The notes under the pieces are model-generated. The model did no database searches, was not told the DNA's origin, and saw nothing but the letters and a program-made list of their open reading frames with translations. Shown one piece after another: positions 41,731 through 49,984 of a stretch of DNA of 64,000 bases. The DNA is taken from positions 483,083 to 547,082 of the forward strand of contig NZ_BMNE01000006.1 of assembly GCF_014646295.1 (NCBI RefSeq), written 5' to 3'. Position numbers and translations under genes: made by a program. Origin of the DNA: Nocardia rhizosphaerihabitans (GTDB taxonomy: Bacteria > Actinomycetota > Actinomycetes > Mycobacteriales > Mycobacteriaceae). How positions within the stretch are numbered: position 1 is the stretch's first letter; each line of letters opens with the position of its first letter.

Positions 41731-41766
41731 AGTCCGCCCGCTCCGTGATCACGGAGCGGGCGGACT
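41731..41766. terminator. Bidirectional terminator between glnA1 and the lipase gene
   Basis: Perfect 36-base palindrome (18-bp arms, AGTCCGCCCGCTCCGTGA) between convergent genes. Confidence 0.85.
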
Positions 41767-41806
41767 CGTCTGTATCCGGCCGGAGATGCCCGTACGTGTC
41801 CGCGCG

Positions 41807-43105
41807 CTATGAACCACCGAGCGACATGGACGGCACCGTGCGCGTCGAGCAACCGTCCGGCGCGGCCTGCCCTGCCAGACGCTCATCGATCCACCGCAGG
41901 ACCGCGGGAGTCGCGCTGATCGCGAGACTGACGTGCTCGCTCAATTGGTCCCGCGTGTAGGTGATCCGCACGCCCGATGCGCACCACTGTGCCACCGCCT
42001 TGTCGGGCCCGGCGATGGTGACGATCTCGTCGTGCACGGCGTTGTAGAGGAACAGCGGCGCGGTCTGCGCCACGGGGCCGAAGTCCAGCTCGGCCAACGA
42101 CGGCTGTAGCTCCTCGATCAGTTGCGCAAAAGGGACCGTCAGGTAGTCGTCCATGCGCAGGAACGCATGCTGAGCCACGTTCGCCGTCACGCATTTGCTG
42201 TCACCCGCAGCCATCAGAGCTTGCCCGGCGGGCGTCAGATATTTGTCGAAAGCCGCCGCCAGACGCGGATCGGCACGCATCATGCCCGGCAGGAGCGACG
42301 GCAGGAAACCGGAGAACGGACCGGCATCGAGCGTCCCCAGGTAGCTGCCGAGGGGCGCTGTCCAACCACCCATGGCGACACCGACCAGTCGTATTTCGGG
42401 AGCGTAGGTCGGCTGCACGTGCGCGGCCCAGCTGGTACCGATCGACCCGCCGGAGTAGCCCATCGCCGCAACCGGAGTATCGGTGCCGGGCAGGCCGAGT
42501 GGCGCGAAACCCTGGGCCGCGCGCACTCCGTCGAGCGCGGCGTAGCCCGGCTGTCTCGGGGTGATCAGCGTCCCCTTCGGCCCCTCCCAGTCGGGTACGG
42601 AAATCGCATGACCGGACGCCAACATCTGGTCGATCTGAATGAGGTCCAGCGAGGAGTCGTACTTGTCGGGCGCTCCTTGCCGGAGCACGAACGAGGGCGC
42701 GCACTGCGGGGCCGAGGCATCCGTGGCGGGCTGATAGGAGATCAATCCTTTGACCTGCCCGGTTCGTGGGCGCAGCACCGTCGTCACGGTCGCCATGGGT
42801 CGGCCGTCGGTATCGGTCGTTCGGTACAGCAACTGCCAGGCATCGGCGTCCTGCGCCTGTGGTTGCATTGAGGCCACCTCGACGGGTCGCGAATTCAGGA
42901 TGGTGCCCGGCGCCTCCGAGTCCCAGCCCGATGGCGGGGTGTAGAACGGGTCGTTCTGCGGAGTCGGCAGCGGATCCGCGTTACCGACCGCCATGGGAGT
43001 GCCGGTTAAGCACAACACCGCTGAAACCGCGATCAGAACCGAACGCAGCTGACCGCGCTTGACCGCTGAACACGTTGCGCCACAGGCTGATACGACACTG
43101 CCCAT
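41807..43105 (-). CDS. Secreted lipase (LIP family)
   Basis: 432 residues. Signal peptide with hydrophobic core SVLIAVSAVLCLTG and probable cleavage after VGNA. The mature enzyme belongs to the secretory lipase (LIP/CAL-A-like) family: opening DPFYTPPSGW, ISYQPATDASAP, DWEGPKG, the nucleophile elbow GYSGGSIGTSWAA, YNAVHDEIV (Asp) and the His in QLSEHVSLA. It likely hydrolyses triacylglycerols or long-chain esters outside the cell. ATG 43105 has GGGAGGGAAG upstream. Nocardia and Rhodococcus usually encode many such paralogues. Confidence 0.9.
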   Translation of the reverse strand: MGSVVSACGATCSAVKRGQLRSVLIAVSAVLCLTGTPMAVGNADPLPTPQNDPFYTPPSGWDSEAPGTILNSRPVEVASMQPQAQDADAWQLLYRTTDTDGRPMATVTTVLRPRTGQVKGLISYQPATDASAPQCAPSFVLRQGAPDKYDSSLDLIQIDQMLASGHAISVPDWEGPKGTLITPRQPGYAALDGVRAAQGFAPLGLPGTDTPVAAMGYSGGSIGTSWAAHVQPTYAPEIRLVGVAMGGWTAPLGSYLGTLDAGPFSGFLPSLLPGMMRADPRLAAAFDKYLTPAGQALMAAGDSKCVTANVAQHAFLRMDDYLTVPFAQLIEELQPSLAELDFGPVAQTAPLFLYNAVHDEIVTIAGPDKAVAQWCASGVRITYTRDQLSEHVSLAISATPAVLRWIDERLAGQAAPDGCSTRTVPSMSLGGS

Positions 43106-43229
43106 CTTTGGACTTCCCTCCCGGGGACCGCCGCTCGCGAATCCCCCTGAAGGCAGTCAGAGTACATCCCACGATCGGGATGGATACCCGAACCGACGAC
43201 GAAGATCACGCCGGTCGCGCCACGCCGAG

Positions 43230-43700
43230 CTATCGCGCGGCGAGCTTCGAGTGGATGGCCGTGATGAAGGCAGCGGGGTCGGGGTGGGGACCGGGGCCGA
43301 GGTTGAAGTGGCTGCGGTTCGCCCAGGATCCGAGCATGGTGGCGTCGTTACGGTCCGCCGACTGGAAGGTGGCGCGTTCGAGGGTGAACACCCTGACGTC
43401 GTCGGAGTTCTCGGGCAGGACGACCGCGACGAAATGTGCTTCCGCCGCGGCGGCCGGTGCCGGTAGTTCCACGAGCAGCAGCTGGAATCCGTCGGCGTCG
43501 ATGCGGCGGCCCGCGATGCCATCGCTCGGCAGGCGGTCCTCGGCGGCCAGGCGCTCGCCGATGCTGTCCCACAGGTATTTCAGCTGTTCGGTGTAGCCGT
43601 GCGGCGGTTCGTCGGTGACCATGCGCGCGCCGAGCCGCTGGGCCAGGTTCGGCAGGACCTGGTGTGCGAACTGGTAGTGGTGAGTTCTCGGCTCGGCCAT
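43230..43700 (-). CDS. Hypothetical protein (156 residues)
   Basis: Soluble alpha/beta protein without signal peptide. Motif-like stretches are YQFAHQVLPNLAQRLG near the N-terminus, a buried beta region FQLLLVELPAPAAAAEAHFVAVVLPE, and WANRSHFNLGPGPHPDPAAFITAI at the end. No family is recognised with confidence. ATG 43700 is well supported by GGGAGGGAA 6 bases upstream. Codon use is typical of the genome. Confidence 0.8.
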   Translation of the reverse strand: MAEPRTHHYQFAHQVLPNLAQRLGARMVTDEPPHGYTEQLKYLWDSIGERLAAEDRLPSDGIAGRRIDADGFQLLLVELPAPAAAAEAHFVAVVLPENSDDVRVFTLERATFQSADRNDATMLGSWANRSHFNLGPGPHPDPAAFITAIHSKLAAR

Positions 43701-43798
43701 GGTGATTCCCTCCCGTAGCGAGTGGGATTCCCCACCCGTGCCGGAGAAGCTACCCGGTGGGTCCGACACCGAGACACCGTGCCCGATCGACGAGGTGA

Positions 43799-44425
43799 TC
43801 AGGTCCGGACGAACAGGCGCAACGATTCGTCGACGACGGCGTCGCGGGTGCGACCCTCGGGGTCGGCGTCGGGGCGGAGCCAGATCGAGGCGTGGTTCAG
43901 GATGCCGTGCAGGCAGTGCAGCGCGACCGACGGATCGGGGCAGTCGAATTCGCCCGATGCGATGCCCGCGTCGACGACCTCGCGGAAGATCCGATCGTGC
44001 CGGCGGCGCATGGCTTTGATGGATTCGGTGTGCTCGGCAGGCCATGGCGCGGGGAACGAGAAGAGCTTGCCCACTTCGGGATACAGCACCGTCAGCACCC
44101 GCAACTGCTCGGCGACGAGCGAACGAAGCCGGTCGGTCGCGGACCGATCCGCCGCGGCATCGAGAGCCTCGCTCAGGTGAGTCAGCACATCGGAGGCCAG
44201 CTTCTCGAGCGCCGCGGAGACCAGCGCGTCCTTGCTCGGAAAATAGTGGTAGAGAGTGGCTTTCGCGATGTCGGAACGCTCGGCGACGTCTTCGAAACGC
44301 ATCCCCTGATAGCCGCTGCCGGACAGGATCTGCAGCGCGGCATCGATCATCTCCGCCTTGCGGCGATCGCGTCGTCTCGCTGCGCGCCCGGCGGGCACGA
44401 CGCTCTCGTCCGCAATCGAAGTCAT
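43799..44425 (-). CDS. TetR-family regulator, partner of the thioesterase gene
   Basis: 208 residues. The N-terminal HTH (about 20-65) reads RRKAEMIDAALQILSGSGYQG and FEDVAERSDIAKATLYHYFPSKDAL. The C-terminal ligand domain is helical with HCLHGILNHASIWLRPD. ATG 44425 has TATGAT (44432-44437, this strand) exactly 6 bases upstream, one of the best -10 hexamers here. It diverges from a thioesterase gene across 141 bases holding a 26-bp palindrome, so it likely represses that gene and perhaps itself. Confidence 0.92.
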   Translation of the reverse strand: MTSIADESVVPAGRAARRRDRRKAEMIDAALQILSGSGYQGMRFEDVAERSDIAKATLYHYFPSKDALVSAALEKLASDVLTHLSEALDAAADRSATDRLRSLVAEQLRVLTVLYPEVGKLFSFPAPWPAEHTESIKAMRRRHDRIFREVVDAGIASGEFDCPDPSVALHCLHGILNHASIWLRPDADPEGRTRDAVVDESLRLFVRT

Positions 44426-44540
44426 CGGCCGATCATATCCGGGCCGATTGTCGAACCATCCGGCCAAGTTGCCCGGATCGGCCCTCGGACCCGCGCCTGT
44501 GAAGTCGACCACAAGGATGGTCCAACCGACTGGTGAGATG

Positions 44541-44566
44541 AAAACTCGACCCGTAGGTTGAGTTTT
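44541..44566. promoter_or_regulatory. Operator for the TetR regulator of the thioesterase gene
   Basis: 26-bp inverted repeat AAAACTCGAC-CCGTAG-GTTGAGTTTT, 9 of 10 arm positions matching. It covers the TAGGTT -10 (44554-44559) of the thioesterase gene and ends at its GTG, ideal for repression. A second small repeat GACCA-N6-TGGTC lies at 44507-44522. Confidence 0.75.
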
Positions 44567-45367
44567 GTGACGGACATGAGCGCACCGGCGACCAGCTACT
44601 TTCAGCGACTCGGCACCCACCGCTTCGTGCCGACCGTCCACGCGGGCGGCGCCTGGAGCACTGACGAGCAGCACTTCAGCCCGCTTGCCGGGCTGGTCGT
44701 CCACGAGATCCTGCGCACACGGGCGAGCGAACAACGCCCCGAGCTGGTCATGAGCCGGATCAGCTTCGACATCCTCGGCCGGATCGGGTTCGAGGAGTTC
44801 GACATCGACGTCAAGACGATCCGGCCCGGCCGCACCATCGAACTGGTCGAGGCCACTGTCACCATCGCCGGCCGCAGCGTCGTGAGCGCCCGCGCCTGGA
44901 TGCTGAGCACCCAGGACACCGACAGCGTCGCGGGCGGGGAGCCCGACCGGCTGCCCGCACCCGAATCGCTGTCGCCGTGGCCGCTCACCTCGATATGGCC
45001 CGGCGGCTACATCGCCTCGCTCGACACCCGCCCCGTCGGCCACCCGCAGCCGGGACGAACCACGGCCTGGATCCAGTCGGCGGTGACTCTGGTAACCGGC
45101 GAGTCCACTCATCCGCTGGCGTCGTTCCTCGCGCTGGTGGACACCGCGAACGGCATCGCTGTCCGGCAAGAGCCGACCAAGTGGATGTTCCCCAACGTCG
45201 ATCTGACCATCCACTTGTACCGGCAACCCGAAGGCTCCTGGACCGGCCTCGACACCAGTGTCACGTTCGGCCACGCCGGACAGGGGCTGACCACCACCGT
45301 GCTGCACGACACCCGGGGACCGGTGGGAGTGGCCGAGCAGATCCTGACCGTCCGCCCGCAGCCGTAG
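44567..45367 (+). CDS. Acyl-CoA thioesterase-like double-hotdog protein
   Basis: About 266 residues of the TesB/thioesterase-like superfamily (two hotdog halves). Features: YFQRLGTHRFVPTVHAGGAWS, HFSPLAGLVVHEI, SRISFDILGRIGFEEFDIDV and, in the second half, WMFPNVDLTIHLYR and HAGQGLTTTVLHD. The protein is expected to hydrolyse acyl-CoA esters; chain-length specificity unknown. GTG 44567 is chosen because the -10 TAGGTT lies 7 bases upstream; ATG 44576 is possible. Regulated by the divergent TetR gene. Confidence 0.85.
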   Translation: MTDMSAPATSYFQRLGTHRFVPTVHAGGAWSTDEQHFSPLAGLVVHEILRTRASEQRPELVMSRISFDILGRIGFEEFDIDVKTIRPGRTIELVEATVTIAGRSVVSARAWMLSTQDTDSVAGGEPDRLPAPESLSPWPLTSIWPGGYIASLDTRPVGHPQPGRTTAWIQSAVTLVTGESTHPLASFLALVDTANGIAVRQEPTKWMFPNVDLTIHLYRQPEGSWTGLDTSVTFGHAGQGLTTTVLHDTRGPVGVAEQILTVRPQP

Positions 45368-45432
45368 CGACACACCTCGGCCCCAGGTTCTCGGGGCTGG
45401 ACGCCGCTGCCGGGAGCGGCAATAGTCCATCC

Positions 45433-47085
45433 GTGCAATGGGGTGCGATGGTGGCGCGGGTCGTCGCCGGTGTGGCGTTGGCGCTGGGTATGGCGGCGCC
45501 GGTCTCGGCCGAGCCGGTGAACGCGGCGTTCACGTGGACGCAGGAGTATCTGACCGCGCCGGACGGCACGCGACTGCACGCCGATGTCCTGCGGCCCGCG
45601 GGTCTGGCCGACGACGTGCGCACCCCGGTACTGCTGACCGCCAGCCCGTACCGTGCGCACCTGGCCTACCTCACCCAGCCGCGCCCCGAAGGCGGGCCGT
45701 CCACCGACAACCTGCCGGTGGAGTGGGCATTGAAGTCCGGCTACACCTACGTGATCGTGGATCTGCGAGGCTTCGGCGGCTCCAACGGGTGCCCGGATTT
45801 CGGTGGCCCGGGGGAGCAGTCCGACGTGACCGCCGCGGTGGAATGGGCGGCGAGCCGACCCTGGTCCACGGGCCGGGTCGGCGTGGTCGGCACCTCCTAC
45901 GAAGGCTGGACCGGCATGCTCGCGCTGGCCGCGAAGCCGAAGGGACTGGCCGCGGTCGCGGCCTTCGAGCCGGTCGTCGACCCGTACTCCTACCTGTACA
46001 TGCAGGGCATCTCGTGGAAGTTCGGCGGAAAACCGCTGACCGAGGACGGCCTCCGCCCCGCCGACTTCGCCGGCCCGGAGCACCTCGCCATCGCCCACAC
46101 GCCGGGCCGCTGGGACGACTCACCCGAATACCAGGCCAACGCACTCCAGATGACCAAGGAGTGCACCGACAGCTACCTCGCGCTCACCACCGACCACAAC
46201 GCCGCCAACCCGGGCTGGCGGGACCGCGACATCGTCGAGGACCTGCGTGGCAACACGACTCCGCTGTTCCTCGGCCAGAGCTTCCTCGACTCCAACACCC
46301 GAGCCGACCGCGTCATCGACGCCTGGCAGGGGATGGGCCCCGGCGAGCACCGGGCATGGTTCGGTCAGTGGGGTCACTCGGACTGCCGCAGCCGCTGTGG
46401 CACACCGCATTTCAACGCGGAGCTGGCCGCGTTCCTGGACCGGCACGTGGCAGGTGCGGCGGTGGAGGTCCCCGGACCTCCGGTCACCGTCGGCCAGTTC
46501 GACGGCGGTTGGCGCAGTGAAAGTGTCTGGCCTCCAGTCGATTCCCAGCGCGTCACCGTCGACCTGCGCACCGGCACGTTCCAGGATCGCGGTCTGCTTC
46601 CCGGCCCCGACCGCGAAATCTGGTCGGTCTCCGCGCCCGTGGCCAGCGCGCTGCACCTGGCGGGCCGGGCCACCGCGACGCTGAACCTCGCCGGACCGCC
46701 GAATGCCACTGTCGCCCTGGAGCTCTACGACATCGCGCCCGACGGTCGCGCCACCGTCATCACCCGCGGCATCGCGCCGGTCGGCCCGGAGGCGCAGATC
46801 CGTCTGCTCTGGCAGGACGCCCGCCTGACCATCGGCCATCGCCTCGGCATCCGAATCACCGATGTCGTCGACGACGTCTGGTCCCACGCCCCGGCCAACG
46901 CCACCGTCACGGTGACGGCGGCGCATCTCGAGCTCCCGCTACTCACCAACCCCCGCGAGACCGATCTCGCAGGCGGCGTACCGATTTGGCACGCCAGATG
47001 GCGGACCGAGGAAACGATCCAGCTCGACCAGGGAATGCTGAACGATCCCGCACGAGTCGTCGACCTGCACAACCCGGTCGGTTAG
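45433..47085 (+). CDS. Secreted CocE/NonD-family hydrolase (X-Pro dipeptidyl-peptidase-like)
   Basis: About 550 residues. The signal peptide (VVAGVALALGMAAPVSAEP) is clear. Domains: alpha/beta hydrolase with the RG-F-GGS motif VDLRGFGGSNG, nucleophile elbow VGTSYEGW, DSNTRAD (Asp) and GQWGHSDC (His), then a C-terminal jelly-roll domain from about residue 360 typical of CocE/X-Pro DPP proteins. Extracellular ester or peptide hydrolysis is expected; substrate unknown. GTG 45433 follows AATAGT at leaderless spacing; ATG 45448 gives the same signal peptide, five residues shorter. Confidence 0.9.
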   Translation: MQWGAMVARVVAGVALALGMAAPVSAEPVNAAFTWTQEYLTAPDGTRLHADVLRPAGLADDVRTPVLLTASPYRAHLAYLTQPRPEGGPSTDNLPVEWALKSGYTYVIVDLRGFGGSNGCPDFGGPGEQSDVTAAVEWAASRPWSTGRVGVVGTSYEGWTGMLALAAKPKGLAAVAAFEPVVDPYSYLYMQGISWKFGGKPLTEDGLRPADFAGPEHLAIAHTPGRWDDSPEYQANALQMTKECTDSYLALTTDHNAANPGWRDRDIVEDLRGNTTPLFLGQSFLDSNTRADRVIDAWQGMGPGEHRAWFGQWGHSDCRSRCGTPHFNAELAAFLDRHVAGAAVEVPGPPVTVGQFDGGWRSESVWPPVDSQRVTVDLRTGTFQDRGLLPGPDREIWSVSAPVASALHLAGRATATLNLAGPPNATVALELYDIAPDGRATVITRGIAPVGPEAQIRLLWQDARLTIGHRLGIRITDVVDDVWSHAPANATVTVTAAHLELPLLTNPRETDLAGGVPIWHARWRTEETIQLDQGMLNDPARVVDLHNPVG

Positions 47086-47230
47086 TCGCGCCGCGACGCG
47101 CTGAACCGCGCGACGCTCTGATTCGCGCGGTGCAGGCCGAGCGGGCGTCGCTGCTGGATCATCACGTGAGCCACGAATGGGTCTGAGGTGTGTGTGGGAA
47201 CCGTGGAGGTCGAGACGGGTGCGCCGCTCG

Positions 47231-48190
47231 TCAGCGACGCAACAACACCGCCGCGTCATGGCACAACCGGTCGATGATCGCGGCGGCGGGTTCGATGTGG
47301 GTGATGAGGCCGACGCCCTGCCCGGCGTCGACCGGCGCGATGGTGACGTCATCGGACTCGATAGCGGCACGGAGCATCTCGGCGCTCGGCCGCGACTCGT
47401 CGAACTCGGGCCGCGACCAGGGATCGGTGACGTCGTTGCGCAGCACCCGAGCCGGATAGATCGGCGGCCACGGCAGGTCGAGTGTTTCATCGAACGCGGT
47501 GGTCACGACGGTATGGGTGGAATCGGCCGCGAGCATCGCCCGCCGGGCGTTCTCCGGCACCAACGACTCGTCCGCCGCGGCCAGGCAGGTCCCCAGCCAT
47601 GCCCCCGCCGCACCGGCCGCGAGCACCGCGGCGAGCGTGCGCCCGGAACCGATCCCGCCCGCCGCCAGCACCGGAACCGTCGCGATATCGAGCACCGCGT
47701 CGAGCAACGGCAGGAGCGCGAGCCGATCGGCGCCGTGCCCGCCACCCTCGCTGCCCCGCGCGACGAGCACGTCGATACCGGCATCCTGCGCGCGATGCGC
47801 ACCGGGCACGTCGTAGACCTGCGTCACCGCGAGAATCCCCGCTGCCTGCACCACCGGCACCCACGAGAAATCGGTGCCGAAACTGATCGACAGAATGCGC
47901 GGCTGCGCGGCGATCGAGGCCTCGAGCAGCCCGGTTTCGCGCTGCCGCACCCAGTCGACGAGCCCGATCCCGGACACGGTGCCGCCGGCGGCGGCGAGCT
48001 CGCGCTCCAGCGCGGCCACCGATCCGGCGCTGCCCATCCCGATCATGCCCAGCCCACCCGCCGCGGTCACCGCCGCCGCGAGCCGTCCCCCCGCCGCACC
48101 GCCCATCGGCGCGTTCACCACCGGCACACGCAGACCGATCGAACGCGACCACGGTGTCGCCAGGATGTCCTGTTCCGCTGTGCTGGTCAT
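47231..48190 (-). CDS. Nitronate monooxygenase family FMN protein
   Basis: 319 residues, a TIM barrel of the NMO/2-nitropropane dioxygenase family. Motifs: VVNAPMGGAAGGRLAAAV, GGLGMIGMG, VARGSEGGGHG (phosphate-gripping Gly-rich loop and active His), PVLAAGGIGSGR and GAAGAWLGTCLAAADES. The family oxidises alkyl nitronates and often detoxifies propionate-3-nitronate; class II members can have other roles. ATG 48190 has GAGAGG 9 bases upstream. Diverges from the GerW-like gene. Confidence 0.9.
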   Translation of the reverse strand: MTSTAEQDILATPWSRSIGLRVPVVNAPMGGAAGGRLAAAVTAAGGLGMIGMGSAGSVAALERELAAAGGTVSGIGLVDWVRQRETGLLEASIAAQPRILSISFGTDFSWVPVVQAAGILAVTQVYDVPGAHRAQDAGIDVLVARGSEGGGHGADRLALLPLLDAVLDIATVPVLAAGGIGSGRTLAAVLAAGAAGAWLGTCLAAADESLVPENARRAMLAADSTHTVVTTAFDETLDLPWPPIYPARVLRNDVTDPWSRPEFDESRPSAEMLRAAIESDDVTIAPVDAGQGVGLITHIEPAAAIIDRLCHDAAVLLRR

Positions 48191-48338
48191 GGGCTCGGCA
48201 CCTCTCGTCGTGGCTCGGCCCACCCATCATGCCAAGCGCCGGTGACGTTGATCGCGCACGCCGCGTCCGAAAGGCCGAGGACCGCGCCGCTCGAGCGTAT
48301 GTTCGTCAGCAGTGTCGCAACGACGAACGGGGGATCGG

Positions 48339-48635
48339 ATGACGATCAGGGATCGGCTCGAGGAGGCGGTCGCCGCGCCGCCGACGGTGTTCGGCGAACC
48401 GATGGAGACGGCCGACGGCACGACCATCATCACCGTCGCGCGCGGTAGTGCCTTCGGTCGATCGGCGCGCCCGGTCGGCGTGTTCGTCGTGCACGAGGGC
48501 CGCGCGCACTGGACGCCCGCCGTCGACTCCAATCGCATCGCCCAGCTGGGGGAATGGATCGGCCTGCTCACCGGGGTGATCGCGACGCTGGCGATTCTGC
48601 GCCGCCCGCCGTGGCCTGATCTGCGCCGCCGTTGA
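48339..48635 (+). CDS. Short GerW/YtfJ-like protein
   Basis: 98 residues. The core FGEPMETADGTTIITVARGSAFGR and RPVGVFVVHEGRAHW matches the GerW/YtfJ (DUF, spore-associated) family, but the Gly-rich middle of longer members is reduced. A C-terminal hydrophobic stretch (GLLTGVIATLAILRRPPW) resembles a membrane anchor. The organism group does not sporulate, so the Bacillus role does not transfer. ATG 48339 has GGGGGAT upstream; the last 68 bases overlap the convergent TetR gene. Confidence 0.75.
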   Translation: MTIRDRLEEAVAAPPTVFGEPMETADGTTIITVARGSAFGRSARPVGVFVVHEGRAHWTPAVDSNRIAQLGEWIGLLTGVIATLAILRRPPWPDLRRR

Positions 48636-49149
48636 GTCCGTGCAGGGCCAGCGCCTCGAAACGTCGCCACGCCCGTGCGGGCGGGACGGGGGCGTTCGGG
48701 TCGATCACCGTGCCGAGAGCACCGACCAGCCCCCACGACAGGAACGCGACAGTGTCGGCGGCCAAGCCGTCGACCAGCTCGCCGATCAGGTCGGCTACGC
48801 ATCGCCGGTAGGCGTGCAGCACCGTCGTGGTCGCCTTCGGCCCGATGAGCGGCTGGTACACCTCGGGATACTGCGCAGCGAGATGGAACATCACCCGCAG
48901 CGGCGCGATCGGCGAGCCAGGGGCGGTGGTTCTGGCGATCTCGCGGCGCAGGAACTCGGTGCAGCTGACCAGCAGCAGATCGTCTTTGTCGCGGTAGTGC
49001 GCGTAGAAGGTGGAACGCCCGACATCGGCTCGGTCGATGATGTCGCTGACCGTCACCCGGTCGTAGCCGCGTTCGATCATCAACTCGATCAGCGCGCGGT
49101 GCAGGGTGTCCCTGGTCCGGCGGACCCGGCGATCGGTGTGCTCGGCCAT
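48568..49149 (-). CDS. TetR-family regulator, partner of the methyltransferase gene
   Basis: 193 residues. HTH at about 8-55: TRDTLHRALIELMIERGYDRVTVSDIIDRADVGRSTFYAHYRDKDDLL. The C-terminal region belongs to the TetR_C_33-like group, with LIGPKATTTVLHAYRRCVADLI. ATG 49149 has GGAGGAA 6 bases upstream. It is divergent from a methyltransferase gene (101-base gap) with a long inverted repeat between them. Confidence 0.92.
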   Translation of the reverse strand: MAEHTDRRVRRTRDTLHRALIELMIERGYDRVTVSDIIDRADVGRSTFYAHYRDKDDLLLVSCTEFLRREIARTTAPGSPIAPLRVMFHLAAQYPEVYQPLIGPKATTTVLHAYRRCVADLIGELVDGLAADTVAFLSWGLVGALGTVIDPNAPVPPARAWRRFEALALHGLNGGADQATAGGAESPASRSPR

Positions 49150-49173
49150 GCGTTCCTCCACGGGACGGATGTA

Positions 49174-49203
49174 CCGGATGTGTCCGGAATCGGACAGATC
49201 CGG
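49174..49203. promoter_or_regulatory. Operator for the TetR regulator of the methyltransferase gene
   Basis: CCGGATGTGTCCG-GAAT-CGGACAGATCCGG: 13-base arms with 12 matches, placed 25 bases before the TetR start and 47 bases before the methyltransferase start. Confidence 0.75.
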
Positions 49204-49250
49204 CGGTTCTGGTTCTGGTCGCTGCCGTGGCTGCGTTCGACCATGGACCC

Positions 49251-49913
49251 ATGTCAAAGAACCAGCTTCGCACTCCCATGTTCGTCGACGACAGCGACAC
49301 CGGCCTGGTCATCGCGGGCCTGCGCCGCTACAACCTGTTCACCGCGGTGTTCTTCCTGGGCAGGCAGCGTCGTCTGCTCGCCGAGTTCGTCGCGAAGGCC
49401 GGTATCGCACCGGGCCACCGCACGCTCGATATCGGCTGCGGGCCTGGCAAACTCGTGCGTGCCGCCGGCGCTGTGACCGGCCCGTCCGGTACGGCCGTCG
49501 GGGTCGATCCCTCGGCGATCGCGGTGGCCGACAATCGGCAGCGTGCCGGCGGGGCACAGTTGCGCTACGAGCAGGCCCCGGCGCAGGACCTGCCCTTCGA
49601 CGACGGCGAATTCGCTGTCGTCACCTGCACTTTCGTCATGCATCACATTCCGGCCCCGCATCGCGGCACCGCGCTCGCCGAGATGTGGCGGGTCCTGCGC
49701 CCCGGCGGCCGGTTGCTGCTCGCCGACGCCTCACCCACCCCGGGGACGCGCCGGGTGCTCGCCCCCTTCTTCGGCGGCGGCAACCCCTTCGCCGACGCCG
49801 ACATCCGCCACTACACCGACCAGCTGCGCGACATGGGATTCACCGAACTCGAGTACACCCAGAGCAAGTACCAAACCGGCATCCTCACCGCGGTGAAACC
49901 CGCTCCCCACTGA
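49251..49913 (+). CDS. Class I SAM-dependent methyltransferase (UbiE/Methyltransf_11 type)
   Basis: 220 residues. SAM site LDIGCGPGKLV, acidic loop VGVDPSAIAV, QDLPFDDGEFAVVTCTFVMHH (motif II) and WRVLRPGGRLLLAD (motif III). Residues 1-50 form a helical N-terminal cap (LRRYNLFTAVFFLGRQRRLL). Small-molecule substrate unknown. ATG 49251 lacks a good ribosome site. Likely the repressed target of the divergent TetR gene. Confidence 0.9.
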   Translation: MSKNQLRTPMFVDDSDTGLVIAGLRRYNLFTAVFFLGRQRRLLAEFVAKAGIAPGHRTLDIGCGPGKLVRAAGAVTGPSGTAVGVDPSAIAVADNRQRAGGAQLRYEQAPAQDLPFDDGEFAVVTCTFVMHHIPAPHRGTALAEMWRVLRPGGRLLLADASPTPGTRRVLAPFFGGGNPFADADIRHYTDQLRDMGFTELEYTQSKYQTGILTAVKPAPH

Positions 49914-49917
49914 TCCG

Positions 49918-49935
49918 GGCCACCTGTCGGTGGCC
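49918..49935 (+). terminator. Weak hairpin after the methyltransferase gene
   Basis: GGCCACC-TGTC-GGTGGCC, 4 bases past the stop; no T-run. A TAGGGT -10 for the next gene follows at 49941-49946. Confidence 0.4.
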
Positions 49936-49984
49936 TCGGCTAGGGTCGGACTCGACAGGATCCAATCGAGCACGGGGGTGCGGT

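Noticed and set aside
40166..41752. 528-codon open frame on the - strand
   Set aside because: Antisense to glnA1; no domain.
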